Shown: positions 1 through 7,353 of the stretch, one piece after another
Numbering within the stretch: position 1 is the stretch's first letter
Layout of the letters: every line of letters begins with the position of its first letter
From: a virus
Virus record (IMG/VR): IMGVR_UViG_3300020411_002472
Location: 1 to 22,457 of that record
Length of the DNA: 22,457 nucleotides
Reading direction: 5' to 3' (one strand)
Translations under genes and position numbers: made by a program
The notes under the pieces: model-generated
Seen by the model: only the letters and a program-made list of their open reading frames with translations
Database searches by the model: none
What the model was told of the DNA's origin: nothing

Positions 1-95
1 CCAAGATACTTGATCTGATCCTCAGGGATAGAATGCTCCCTCAAGATAGCTTGTATCTGCATATGGGTGAGTTCATATTGAGCAGGAACTTTCAT
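1..95 (-). CDS. Hypothetical protein, N-terminal 31 codons only (cut by window edge)
   Basis: An open frame begins at ATG 95-93 and stays open to the left edge, giving MKVPAQYELTHMQ and then a charged stretch ending EDQIKYL. A TAG lies in frame 24 nt upstream and no other ATG or GTG intervenes, so this start is fixed if the frame is real; Met12 (ATG at 62) is the only nearby alternative. I see no convincing Shine-Dalgarno sequence in the GCGAAAAACA before the start. A strong sigma70-like promoter (117-145) points into it, with a predicted leader of about 15 nt. The N-terminus looks soluble, with no signal peptide or membrane segment. I do not recognise the family and propose no function. The gene lies 84 nt beyond the tail-gene run and may be expressed separately from it. 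Confidence 0.6.
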   Translation of the reverse strand, partial: MKVPAQYELTHMQIQAILREHSIPEDQIKYL

Positions 96-116
96 TGTTT
101 TTCGCTTGATGACATC

Positions 117-145
117 ATCCTACCACAGCACCCAGAAGGTGTCAA
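117..145 (-). promoter_or_regulatory. Sigma70-like promoter, TTGACA-17 bp-TAGGAT
   Basis: Read on the minus strand, a perfect -35 TTGACA (145-140) is followed by exactly 17 bp and then TAGGAT (122-117), which matches 4 of 6 positions of the -10 consensus. TGG just before the -10 box gives an extended -10. Transcription would start near 110 and run into the gene at 95. It lies in the only sizeable gap in the window (96-179). The match is direct; activity is inferred. T4-like phages use host sigma70-type promoters for early genes, so this may mark an early gene next to a late block. Confidence 0.6.
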
Positions 146-179
146 CCAATTGAGTGGACACTATACTAACTGTCCTACG

Positions 180-539
180 TTACTCTGGTTTTGCTGGAAT
201 TTTGTTACCATAAGGCATAGCACCTGATGGGTTAACAACATAACATTCAATAAAATAATCTTGATCTTCTAGGTCAGTTGATTGTGGGAACCACTCGTTT
301 GCTGTATCTATAGCACTAGTCTGGTTATCAAATTCATAGAAGGTATATCTTTCAGAGAATATCTCCCCGATCTCATCTATAGGTAAGAAATCCTCATAGT
401 ATGTCTTTACTGTAGCTTTCTTAGTATCACCTAGTGCCATCCATGTGGATGTATCGATGACTAAGATATGTTTATTCTTTTCTTTAGCGAAATAATGAAT
501 CAATTCATATAATCGCTGTGCGTTCATTGATACTAACAT
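180..539 (-). CDS. Small hypothetical phage protein (119 aa), coupled to the upstream gene
   Basis: The frame runs from ATG 539 to TAA 180. Its ATG overlaps the stop of the 332-residue gene by one base (TAATG) and is preceded by a strong Shine-Dalgarno AGGAGAGG at 551-544, so this start is well supported; Met5 is a weaker alternative. The protein is soluble and acidic, with a predicted helix-strand opening (MNAQRLYELIHYFA, then HILVID) and a Pro/Gly tail containing NPSG and YGNK. There is no signal peptide, membrane helix or recognisable catalytic motif. Overlap with a chaperone-like gene beside a giant adhesin suggests an accessory role in fibre assembly or a minor virion part, by context only. 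I do not recognise the family. Confidence 0.75.
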   Translation of the reverse strand: MLVSMNAQRLYELIHYFAKEKNKHILVIDTSTWMALGDTKKATVKTYYEDFLPIDEIGEIFSERYTFYEFDNQTSAIDTANEWFPQSTDLEDQDYFIECYVVNPSGAMPYGNKIPAKPE

Positions 540-1537
540 TATACCTCTCCTGCTTCAATTCTAGAAAGAAGGTCATCTAACCATGCTTGACCTTTCTCTT
601 CTACAGTTTCTGAAGTGATCATTTCACCATCGTTATAGTCACCGCCAAAATATTTAATTCTTTCTGCTTCAGTCTGGAACTTATATGGTGCTTGGTTGGC
701 AGTAATTTTTGTTCTGTAATTATCAATATCAATTCTACCAAACTTACCTTCACCCATAGCATCTCTGGTAATGGTTGTTAATACTAAATACACACTCATT
801 TTCTGAGCGAAGTATGATAAAGAGTTAGCTGATAGTTTCCAGAAATGATAGCTACTTTCAAGATAATCTTTATCATTACCCTGTTCACCATACAGTTCTA
901 GAGCTTTGTCAGACATACCATCTGCTTTTCTTTTTACATACTCGTCTGGTGTGATAGGGAAGATAACATCATATGCTGTCTCTGCTTCTTGTCCTTGTGC
1001 ATTTGTTTTGGGATTGTCTCTAATCCATTTTCTATATGCCAACCACATTGCCTTCTTCTCATCAGTTAGTCCATTATCTCCCAACTGTGTCCAATCACAA
1101 TCACCTAACAAGAACATTCTTACTAATTGAATCTTACTCCAACTAAGGATGTTTGCTTCTTCAATCTTTCTACGAACTGCTTCTTCATATTGTGCTTCTG
1201 TTATATCTTTAAACTCAAAGAATTGCTCTCTTAGCTGATCATACAGATTAGTAGGACTATACTCCTCTATACCAGTAGGATCAAACTCATATGATGTCCA
1301 TTTACTAGTCTTTGTCTTATGATCTCTTCTATACTTAGATCTCTGGATCAAATAAGTTCCATCTTCACGATACATAAACATCTCAAGTCTATCCTTATCA
1401 GAATCCCATAAGGGTCTAATGATAGGTGAGATCTTTGTATTCCAAAAATCATCATTTAATTGTTTTGAAACACCTCGATAGCTAATAACTCTATCAAAAG
1501 CGTTAAAAACTAATTGTGCAGTGCTAGATGACGCCAT
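539..1537 (-). CDS. Putative tail-fibre assembly chaperone-like protein (332 aa)
   Basis: The frame runs from ATG 1537 to TAA 539. Residues 143-175 carry LLGDCDWTQL, then D-x-x-LTDE, then W-x-x-YRKWIRD. This closely resembles the 'DWTQL...L(T/S)DE...W..YR..LRD' signature I know from phage tail-fibre assembly chaperones and related tail proteins. The rest (1-140, rich in Trp and charged residues, and 200-332) matches nothing I recognise, and the protein is longer than a typical chaperone of this type, so a virion role cannot be excluded. It follows the 1,928-residue adhesin-like gene directly, the usual place for a dedicated fibre chaperone. A GATAAATA element 21 nt upstream suggests its own late promoter. 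The Shine-Dalgarno is weak (AAGAACTGGTAAA before ATG). It is cytoplasmic by sequence: no signal peptide or membrane segment. Family call moderate; role inferred. Confidence 0.85.
   Translation of the reverse strand: MASSSTAQLVFNAFDRVISYRGVSKQLNDDFWNTKISPIIRPLWDSDKDRLEMFMYREDGTYLIQRSKYRRDHKTKTSKWTSYEFDPTGIEEYSPTNLYDQLREQFFEFKDITEAQYEEAVRRKIEEANILSWSKIQLVRMFLLGDCDWTQLGDNGLTDEKKAMWLAYRKWIRDNPKTNAQGQEAETAYDVIFPITPDEYVKRKADGMSDKALELYGEQGNDKDYLESSYHFWKLSANSLSYFAQKMSVYLVLTTITRDAMGEGKFGRIDIDNYRTKITANQAPYKFQTEAERIKYFGGDYNDGEMITSETVEEKGQAWLDDLLSRIEAGEV
544..551 (-). promoter_or_regulatory. Strong ribosome binding site for the 119-aa gene
   Basis: AGGAGAGG on the minus strand lies 4 nt before the ATG at 539, inside the last codons of the upstream gene. 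It is the best Shine-Dalgarno match among the junctions I checked. With the TAATG overlap it suggests both coupled and independent initiation. Confidence 0.7.
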
Positions 1538-1558
1538 TTTACCAGTTCTTTATGTTGT

Positions 1559-1566
1559 TATTTATC
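1559..1566 (-). promoter_or_regulatory. Candidate T4-type late promoter GATAAATA
   Basis: GATAAATA fits the NATAAATA form of T4-like late promoters (T4 consensus TATAAATA, 7 of 8 matches). It starts at the base after the 1,928-residue gene's stop codon and ends 21 nt before the ATG at 1537, giving a leader of roughly 15 nt. The position in one of the few true gaps supports it. The same octamer precedes the start at 7353. Confidence 0.55.
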
Positions 1567-4500
1567 TTATAATGCTTTAATCAAATACTTTGATCTATGG
1601 TACTTAGTGACCAGTGAAAGAGTTTCTTGAACTTGTGCAGTACCAGTAACAGATACTGGAGTTGATGCTGACAAATTAATTGTACCATCTGTAAATCTGA
1701 TGTTTGAATCTTCAGCACTAACTACTCTTTTTATTACATTAATACCATCTTCAGGTCCACAATCACCTTCATTACCAGGCAAAGTTGCATCTAACGTTGG
1801 AACAAATACTCTATCAGTATATGTGGCATATCTAACACCAAATAGTGCAATACCCCAGTTATCATTTTCATCATCTGGGTTGTCACCAGAATTGTCAGGT
1901 CTTGTTTGTCTTATAACCAAGTATATTCCATTAGCTCTTGCGTCACTATTCTCATCTAAAGGAATAGAATAATTAACCCATCCAGATGCAGATATACTTC
2001 CTGATTGTGCAATTGCTTGCAATGCTGTCTCTGATGTAGCATCTAGACCAGTTTTCCAATATACAACCAAATCTTCTTCTGGTGAATCACCACCATTAGA
2101 ATTATTACCTTTAATGATACCCATTGTAAGTTGGTCTACATTTGTTAAATTAAAAGGACCAATCTGAAGGAATCTATTTCCTGCACCCTCAAACCTAATA
2201 TTTCTATTTGATAAGTTATTTGAAATATTATTTGCAAGTGGGAAGTTAGAACCAGTTGAACCAACAACTTCTACAGCAGGAGAAGCAGAATGCCAAATAG
2301 CACCTAAAGGTCCAGTATTAGGGTTACCAGATATAAGATATCCTGGTTCAGGGAAATCTGGTACATCCCAATACCTACCTGCAGGTTCAGAAATACCTAC
2401 GACATTATCATCACCAGGTAATTGTCCATAACATGCAAGTGTAACTCTACCACCTTCACCATTGCTACCTCCACCTGCTCCACCATTACCACCTGAACCT
2501 ACATTCACAGCGAATGCAGTTTTAATATCATCTTCAGGACTTTCTCGTTGAATACTAAATTGCAAACCAGCACCTGCTCCACCACCACCTCCAGATGGAT
2601 TATTACCTTGAGCTTGGAAGTTTACAGTTAATGAAACATATCCATCTCCAGTAGATCCAGCAGATTCAGAGGCTGAAGTAACAAAACTACTATTGACAGC
2701 AGATCTACCAGCTTCACCACCATTTCCTGATCCAGTATTAGAATGATTAGCACCAGCTTCACCACCAGCACCACCGTTACCGCCTCCAGAAGGACCGCAG
2801 CCACCGCCGCCTCCTCCACCGCCACCAGCGGTACATCCTTTTGATCCACCATCACCACCACTAGTAAATCCGATTGGATTGACAATAGCTAAACCATTTG
2901 GGTTGGGTAATCCAGCACCACCAATCCAACATAAGTCTTGGACACCACCTGGAGCAGAACCATTATTATCTCCACCACCAGTACCGCCGCCACCGCCGCC
3001 ACCGCCAGCACCAGCATAAATGATACCTGCAGCACCTGATAGTGATGTGGAACCACCTCCACCTCCACCAGATCCACCGTTACCCCATGCACCTTGACCT
3101 GATGCACCACCATTAGAAGTACCAATACCACCTGGAACAGAAGGTTCATCAATAGATCCTTCTTGTTGGTTTAATCCTTCTGCACCTTGAAGACCAATTT
3201 CCCAAGATAATGTTCCTGGATTACCATTAATTGAACCAGTAACTCTTCTACCTGCAGATGCTGTACCACCAATATATCCAACACAATTAAATATACCATT
3301 TGGGGGACCATTACCACCTGAACCACCAGATATATCAAAGTTTACACTAGTGATCTGAGATCCCTCTGACGCATTAAAACCTGGAGTGTTGTTAACATTA
3401 TAACTACCAGTATTTCCACCAGAACCAGGAACAGTAAATGTAGTTGTTCCACCTGTACAATTATTTCTGGAAGTAAATATGTCTTGACCAGTATCAAGTC
3501 TTACACCTCTAAATCCAATAGAACATGGGTTATTTGCCCAAGAGTTATCACCATTAGCAGCAGCAACGTTTCTAACCCTAAATGTTATTTGATGCCAACC
3601 AACAGCAAGATTAGTTACTGTAAATACTTCATTTGGTGTCCAACAACTACCATCTCCTGGGTTACCTGAACTATTTGAAGCACTACCGAGTGTTGAACCA
3701 TCTGGAGCTCTCCAAATCATTTCAGAAAGACCATCAGATGCGAATGTAACTTGAACACCTTGAGTAAGAGTTGATCCAACTACTTCAAAACCAACACCAG
3801 CTTCTATCCACTGATCTACATAAGGATCTGAACCTCCTGTTGGAACAATTTTATAAATTCCATTTTGTAACAGCCAAGGACACCATACAGCAGCAGCACC
3901 AGCAGATATATCATTAACTCCTACTGGAAACCAATCTCTTGTTTGTATTAAAGGAATTTCTCCATCAGCAGTCCATGTATTAGTCCAACTATCAATAGTA
4001 GTATAAGTGCTGAATCCACCATTACCACCATATCCTTTACTAGTAAAAGGTAAAGAATTTCCACCAGCAGGTTGAGCACCATTATCAATTCCACCATTAA
4101 GACCATTATCTCCACTTACTGAGATATCAAAGCTAAATCTTGGATCAGCAAATAATTGAGCAGGAATAGAGTATGTTCCTCCTTGACCACCAGCACCACC
4201 ACCGTTTCCAGAGGTTCCTCCACCTCCACCACTAGCAATAATAGTATATGGTACTCCATCAACATTTAATGTGAGTTCTGTAGGGTTACCAGAATCTCCA
4301 TTTCCAGTGGAGCCACCTCCACCTCCTCCACCACCTTGCATCTGAACAACATATGATAATACATTTTCTCCACTAGCACTCGCAGCAACGTTAGCTGTAC
4401 CACTGTCATATGTCTCGTTATATCTTTCTTCTCCTTCACCTGGTTGAACAACAATAATTTCCTTACCACCAATAACAGTAGTATTATCAACAATCCAAAC

Positions 4501-7353
4501 TCTTGGTGTAGGAGTGACAGGAAATTCTTGAAAATATCCAGTAGAAATACTTGCTGTACCAATAGAACTAGATCCAACCTTAGTTGTTAATGCTTTAAAT
4601 ACTGATGCACTAAAACCATCAGCAATAATTTCATAATTACCATTCAATTGATCTGCTGCACCTGAAATAGCTACATTTTGTCCAATGGCAAATTCATGTA
4701 CACCAGGAAATATAACTGTTAATACTGATCCATTCGCAGATGCTGAAGTGAATGGAATAGCACCTGGTTCAGTAACCTTATAATTATAACATCCATCCCA
4801 TTCTCCTTCACCAGCATTACTAGTTAATCCAATCTTTGCAACACCAAAAGCATCATAAGCATTGGGTTGGAAGATTGATCCTGCAGGATCATTTAAAGTA
4901 CCACTAAGATTTTCACCTGAAGTAGAATCATATTCACCCACTGGGTTTGAACCAGTAACTGCACTAGCAGAAGTTTGCTGCATTTCAAAAGTAACTGGTT
5001 GAGCTGCAGCAGACCGATAATTTACTGGAATATCAATATATCTATTTTTCCATACAGCATATGATGCATCATATGCAGCATACCCAGTTGTTCCGTTAGC
5101 AATATTAAATGTTCCAGATGACTCCATTAATTCTACCCATGGAGTAGGAGTACCACTCTCAACATTTGGAGAACTGAATCTAATTCTTAAATTATCAGTA
5201 GTATCATTGACTCTTTCACCACCATTAGTATCATTACCACCTTTAGCTAAAACAAAGAATTGCCCATATCCTTCACAATTAAGACTTACAGAAGCTTCTC
5301 TTGTAGCTTGATGAGTAGTGAATGTGCTACTACCTGGTGTACCAAAAGCAAGATATTGCTGACCACTACCAGGACTGGTAAATCCTCCTGCTTCACCAAA
5401 ACCAGTTCCCCAGTTAATCAAAGCAGTTCCATTTAAAGTCCAAGTTAATGCTACATCATTTACATCATAATTCTTATCATTAACATTATTAGTTTGTACT
5501 CTCTCACCAATACCATCAACGTTTCCAAGTGTTGCAGTCTTTGGACTTAATGGTCTATATCCTAACAAACCATGTGAGTGTCCTCTTGTTTCAGCAGTAG
5601 CATTTGGAATAAAGTTATCAATGAAACCACGATATTTCAAATATGAAGTTGTAAATACATCAGCACCATTAGTAGCTGTACCTTGTGTTGTCTCATCTGG
5701 TTCACTGTGAAGTAATTGATGATTATGTGTTGGTGGTCTTGAAAAAATATAATCCTGAATAGGACCAACTGTATATTCCTTTTCACCAATTAAATATGGT
5801 GATATAAGTGTTTCAACATTAGTATATCCTGATGTTAATACATCACTAATTTGATAGAATTCAGCTGGATCTTCAATAACATCTGTACTAATATACCACT
5901 GACCTCCAGTATCACCAACTGTAATACTAGCAGCATTACCAGGTAAAGGAGTTCCAGCACCATCTACACCTTCACCAAATCCAAGTAACTTTTTTTCTCT
6001 ATAGTCTGGTACTCTAAATTTTCCTAATATGTATGGCAAATCTTGAATATTAAATGTCTTCCTAATTCTAATAGTTGGTTGAGTTGCTAAAGTGTTAATA
6101 ATTACATCTAAACTTCCTGCATTAGGATCAAAATTATCATCACCACCAACAACTATTAAATTATCTGTAAAATAAGGTGCTCTGTTATAGTCTGGAATTA
6201 ATTGTCCACTACCTGCTTGAAAATCGACATGAGTTACTAATTCCTGAGCATCTGTTAATATTGCTTTAACGTGAAGTCTATATGTATGTCTTTCTCCTGA
6301 TGGTGGTTGTGGTCCTGAATAACCATTGTTAACCCAATCAGGAGCAGAACCTAAAGATGTCTCTTCTACACTATTTTGTAGAACTGTTATTGAATTAAGT
6401 AATGATTGGTTAACAGTCAATCCAGTAACAACACTTGGAATGTTTTGAAGATGCCAATGCCTGAATGCATTTCCATTACCATCAACGATAGCTAAATCTT
6501 CTAATACTAATTCATATGTGTCAATAGCAAAATCTCCAGGCAGACCAGATAAGTTTGCCCAAGAAATAGCTATAGTATCATTATCTGCACCTGGATATTG
6601 TGTATATCCTGTTGGATAACCTGTTCCTGTTAAAGGATCGAATGTACCAGGATCTAAGGCAGGAATTGTACCATAGTTTGCTATTGGTAATACAGCACCA
6701 TCAACACTAGGGAGTAAAGATGTTGATGTTAAAGTCCAAGTAACTGCTCCACCTGGAGTTGATCCTCCACCACCAGTATTACTAGGATCATAAGTAAGAA
6801 GCATCCTATAAACATGAGTTCCAACAATAGCAGCACTAGCCTGATATGTATCAGAATATTCTAATCTGTATGCAGTATTCTCAACTACCTGTCCACCAGC
6901 AGTAGGATAATCACCAAGTTCGTCAAACGATATAGTAGCATTGTTAGGAACTACTCTCTCATAGCTATTAGTTCCTGCTATTGGTTTTGCGTAAATTTCT
7001 ACGAATACATTACTACCATCAACAAATGTTCTGTATACTGTACCAGGATCTCCAGATACATTTGATCGAATAGCATTATTGGTAATCTTTTCACTGTTTA
7101 ATGTGACATAATCATTACCAATCTTCTCATATAATAAAGGATAATCTTTAATATCATACTGTGCTCCATCACAGTACATAAAATTGCGGTAAGAAAAATT
7201 TGGATCCTCTCCAGCATTACCTTCACCAGTATTTGCTCCTGCAGGATCTGTCGAATAACTATCTACCAATACAGGTACAATAGATCCGATGGACATATAT
7301 GAACCTGATTTATCAGAATAAAAATTAGAGTAAGGATTCCTGTATTGTGCCAT
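1567..7353 (-). CDS. Giant adhesin-like tail fibre protein: collar-like N-terminus, PEBP-like domain, glycine-rich section (1,928 aa)
   Basis: The frame runs from ATG 7353 to TAA 1567; the ATG overlaps the TGA of the upstream gene (TGATG) and lacks a clear Shine-Dalgarno, so coupling is likely. Domains in order: a divergent collar-like start at 20-85 (GSIVPV, then FMYCDGAQYDIKDYPLLYEKIG), with a partner strand FRVPDYREKKLLGFG near 446-460; a PEBP/YbhB-like domain at 204-366; His-x-His motifs at 543/545 and 592/594; a beta-sandwich candidate at about 690-800; a short 'GxNVxISG...NGxY' unit near 890; nine glycine-rich clusters between about 1,000 and 1,640, with a lectin-like unit ending GWHQITFRVRN near 1,230-1,265 embedded; a second beta-sandwich candidate at about 1,690-1,850; and a C-terminus ending KYLIKAL. 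The last resembles the endings of the two upstream collar proteins. I infer a distal receptor-binding fibre. The PEBP part may bind a ligand or serve as scaffold. Confidence 0.9.
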   Translation of the reverse strand: MAQYRNPYSNFYSDKSGSYMSIGSIVPVLVDSYSTDPAGANTGEGNAGEDPNFSYRNFMYCDGAQYDIKDYPLLYEKIGNDYVTLNSEKITNNAIRSNVSGDPGTVYRTFVDGSNVFVEIYAKPIAGTNSYERVVPNNATISFDELGDYPTAGGQVVENTAYRLEYSDTYQASAAIVGTHVYRMLLTYDPSNTGGGGSTPGGAVTWTLTSTSLLPSVDGAVLPIANYGTIPALDPGTFDPLTGTGYPTGYTQYPGADNDTIAISWANLSGLPGDFAIDTYELVLEDLAIVDGNGNAFRHWHLQNIPSVVTGLTVNQSLLNSITVLQNSVEETSLGSAPDWVNNGYSGPQPPSGERHTYRLHVKAILTDAQELVTHVDFQAGSGQLIPDYNRAPYFTDNLIVVGGDDNFDPNAGSLDVIINTLATQPTIRIRKTFNIQDLPYILGKFRVPDYREKKLLGFGEGVDGAGTPLPGNAASITVGDTGGQWYISTDVIEDPAEFYQISDVLTSGYTNVETLISPYLIGEKEYTVGPIQDYIFSRPPTHNHQLLHSEPDETTQGTATNGADVFTTSYLKYRGFIDNFIPNATAETRGHSHGLLGYRPLSPKTATLGNVDGIGERVQTNNVNDKNYDVNDVALTWTLNGTALINWGTGFGEAGGFTSPGSGQQYLAFGTPGSSTFTTHQATREASVSLNCEGYGQFFVLAKGGNDTNGGERVNDTTDNLRIRFSSPNVESGTPTPWVELMESSGTFNIANGTTGYAAYDASYAVWKNRYIDIPVNYRSAAAQPVTFEMQQTSASAVTGSNPVGEYDSTSGENLSGTLNDPAGSIFQPNAYDAFGVAKIGLTSNAGEGEWDGCYNYKVTEPGAIPFTSASANGSVLTVIFPGVHEFAIGQNVAISGAADQLNGNYEIIADGFSASVFKALTTKVGSSSIGTASISTGYFQEFPVTPTPRVWIVDNTTVIGGKEIIVVQPGEGEERYNETYDSGTANVAASASGENVLSYVVQMQGGGGGGGGSTGNGDSGNPTELTLNVDGVPYTIIASGGGGGTSGNGGGAGGQGGTYSIPAQLFADPRFSFDISVSGDNGLNGGIDNGAQPAGGNSLPFTSKGYGGNGGFSTYTTIDSWTNTWTADGEIPLIQTRDWFPVGVNDISAGAAAVWCPWLLQNGIYKIVPTGGSDPYVDQWIEAGVGFEVVGSTLTQGVQVTFASDGLSEMIWRAPDGSTLGSASNSSGNPGDGSCWTPNEVFTVTNLAVGWHQITFRVRNVAAANGDNSWANNPCSIGFRGVRLDTGQDIFTSRNNCTGGTTTFTVPGSGGNTGSYNVNNTPGFNASEGSQITSVNFDISGGSGGNGPPNGIFNCVGYIGGTASAGRRVTGSINGNPGTLSWEIGLQGAEGLNQQEGSIDEPSVPGGIGTSNGGASGQGAWGNGGSGGGGGGSTSLSGAAGIIYAGAGGGGGGGGTGGGDNNGSAPGGVQDLCWIGGAGLPNPNGLAIVNPIGFTSGGDGGSKGCTAGGGGGGGGGCGPSGGGNGGAGGEAGANHSNTGSGNGGEAGRSAVNSSFVTSASESAGSTGDGYVSLTVNFQAQGNNPSGGGGGAGAGLQFSIQRESPEDDIKTAFAVNVGSGGNGGAGGGSNGEGGRVTLACYGQLPGDDNVVGISEPAGRYWDVPDFPEPGYLISGNPNTGPLGAIWHSASPAVEVVGSTGSNFPLANNISNNLSNRNIRFEGAGNRFLQIGPFNLTNVDQLTMGIIKGNNSNGGDSPEEDLVVYWKTGLDATSETALQAIAQSGSISASGWVNYSIPLDENSDARANGIYLVIRQTRPDNSGDNPDDENDNWGIALFGVRYATYTDRVFVPTLDATLPGNEGDCGPEDGINVIKRVVSAEDSNIRFTDGTINLSASTPVSVTGTAQVQETLSLVTKYHRSKYLIKAL
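1800..2270 (-). other. Possible reelin-like or jelly-roll beta-sandwich, copy 2
   Basis: It contains NRFLQIGPFNL, then DLVVYWKTG, GWVNYSIPL, YLVIRQTRP and NDNWGIALFGVRY. This is the same order of elements as the segment at 4960-5290, and the last resembles the 'D.WAIDDI' end of reelin subrepeats. A carbohydrate-binding role is plausible by position near the C-terminus but not shown. Confidence 0.4.
2445..4349 (-). repeat. Glycine-rich section, about nine poly-Gly clusters
   Basis: On the plus strand this appears as repeated ccacc/ccgcc triplets, locally more GC-rich than the surroundings. In the protein it gives runs of five to nine glycines separated by variable segments. Poly-Gly clusters are known in T-even gp38-type adhesins, where they pack as polyglycine-II helices and present variable loops. 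Several units here also look like 'strand, poly-Gly, strand' glycine-rich domains. The same triplets create long shadow reading frames in other frames. Confidence 0.75.
4960..5290 (-). other. Possible reelin-like or jelly-roll beta-sandwich, copy 1
   Basis: The segment contains DNLRIRFSS, then PWVELMESSG, then AVWKNRYIDIP and PVTFEMQQTS. The order 'x.L.. S..g..W..L ... W....i.iP ... ..f.. Q' recalls reelin subrepeats and related jelly-roll domains. The resemblance is weak and rests on pattern only; a second, similar segment lies at 1800-2270. Confidence 0.35.
6256..6744 (-). other. PEBP/YbhB-like domain within the adhesin (residues 204-366)
   Basis: The segment follows the order of the phosphatidylethanolamine-binding protein family: an opening WTLTSTSLL with DG and P..Y, then ISWANLSGLPG (the family's 'SW.g.P.g'), VLEDLAI where DPDAP is usual, FRHWHLQNIP (family 'HW...nIP'), and YSGPQPPSGERHTYRL (family 'GP.PP.G.HRY'). 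The anion-site His (about 299) and His356 are kept. The DPDxP loop is degraded to ED, so binding may differ. The fold call is fairly confident; ligand binding is unknown. Confidence 0.75.

Noticed and set aside
90-118. Eight-codon minus-strand frame MMSSSEKQ as a leader peptide
   Set aside because: Its first ATG overlaps the predicted -10 box and it has no ribosome site; it is most likely chance.
156-175. Hairpin GGACA/TGTCC after the 119-aa gene as a terminator
   Set aside because: The stem is only 5 bp with a 10-nt loop and no T-tract follows, so it does not support a terminator call.
33-227. 64-codon plus-strand frame at the left edge
   Set aside because: It runs antisense across two minus-strand genes and their promoter gap, and its protein looks random.
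2628-4577. Val/Leu-rich minus-strand frames (2628-2885, 2889-3152, 4266-4577)
   Set aside because: They are out-of-frame readings of GGN glycine codons in the adhesin, which yield V and L runs; not membrane proteins.
5715-5735. THNHQ in the adhesin as an HNH endonuclease
   Set aside because: Only the letters match; no beta-beta-alpha metal context is present. It fits the His-x-His fibre motif instead.
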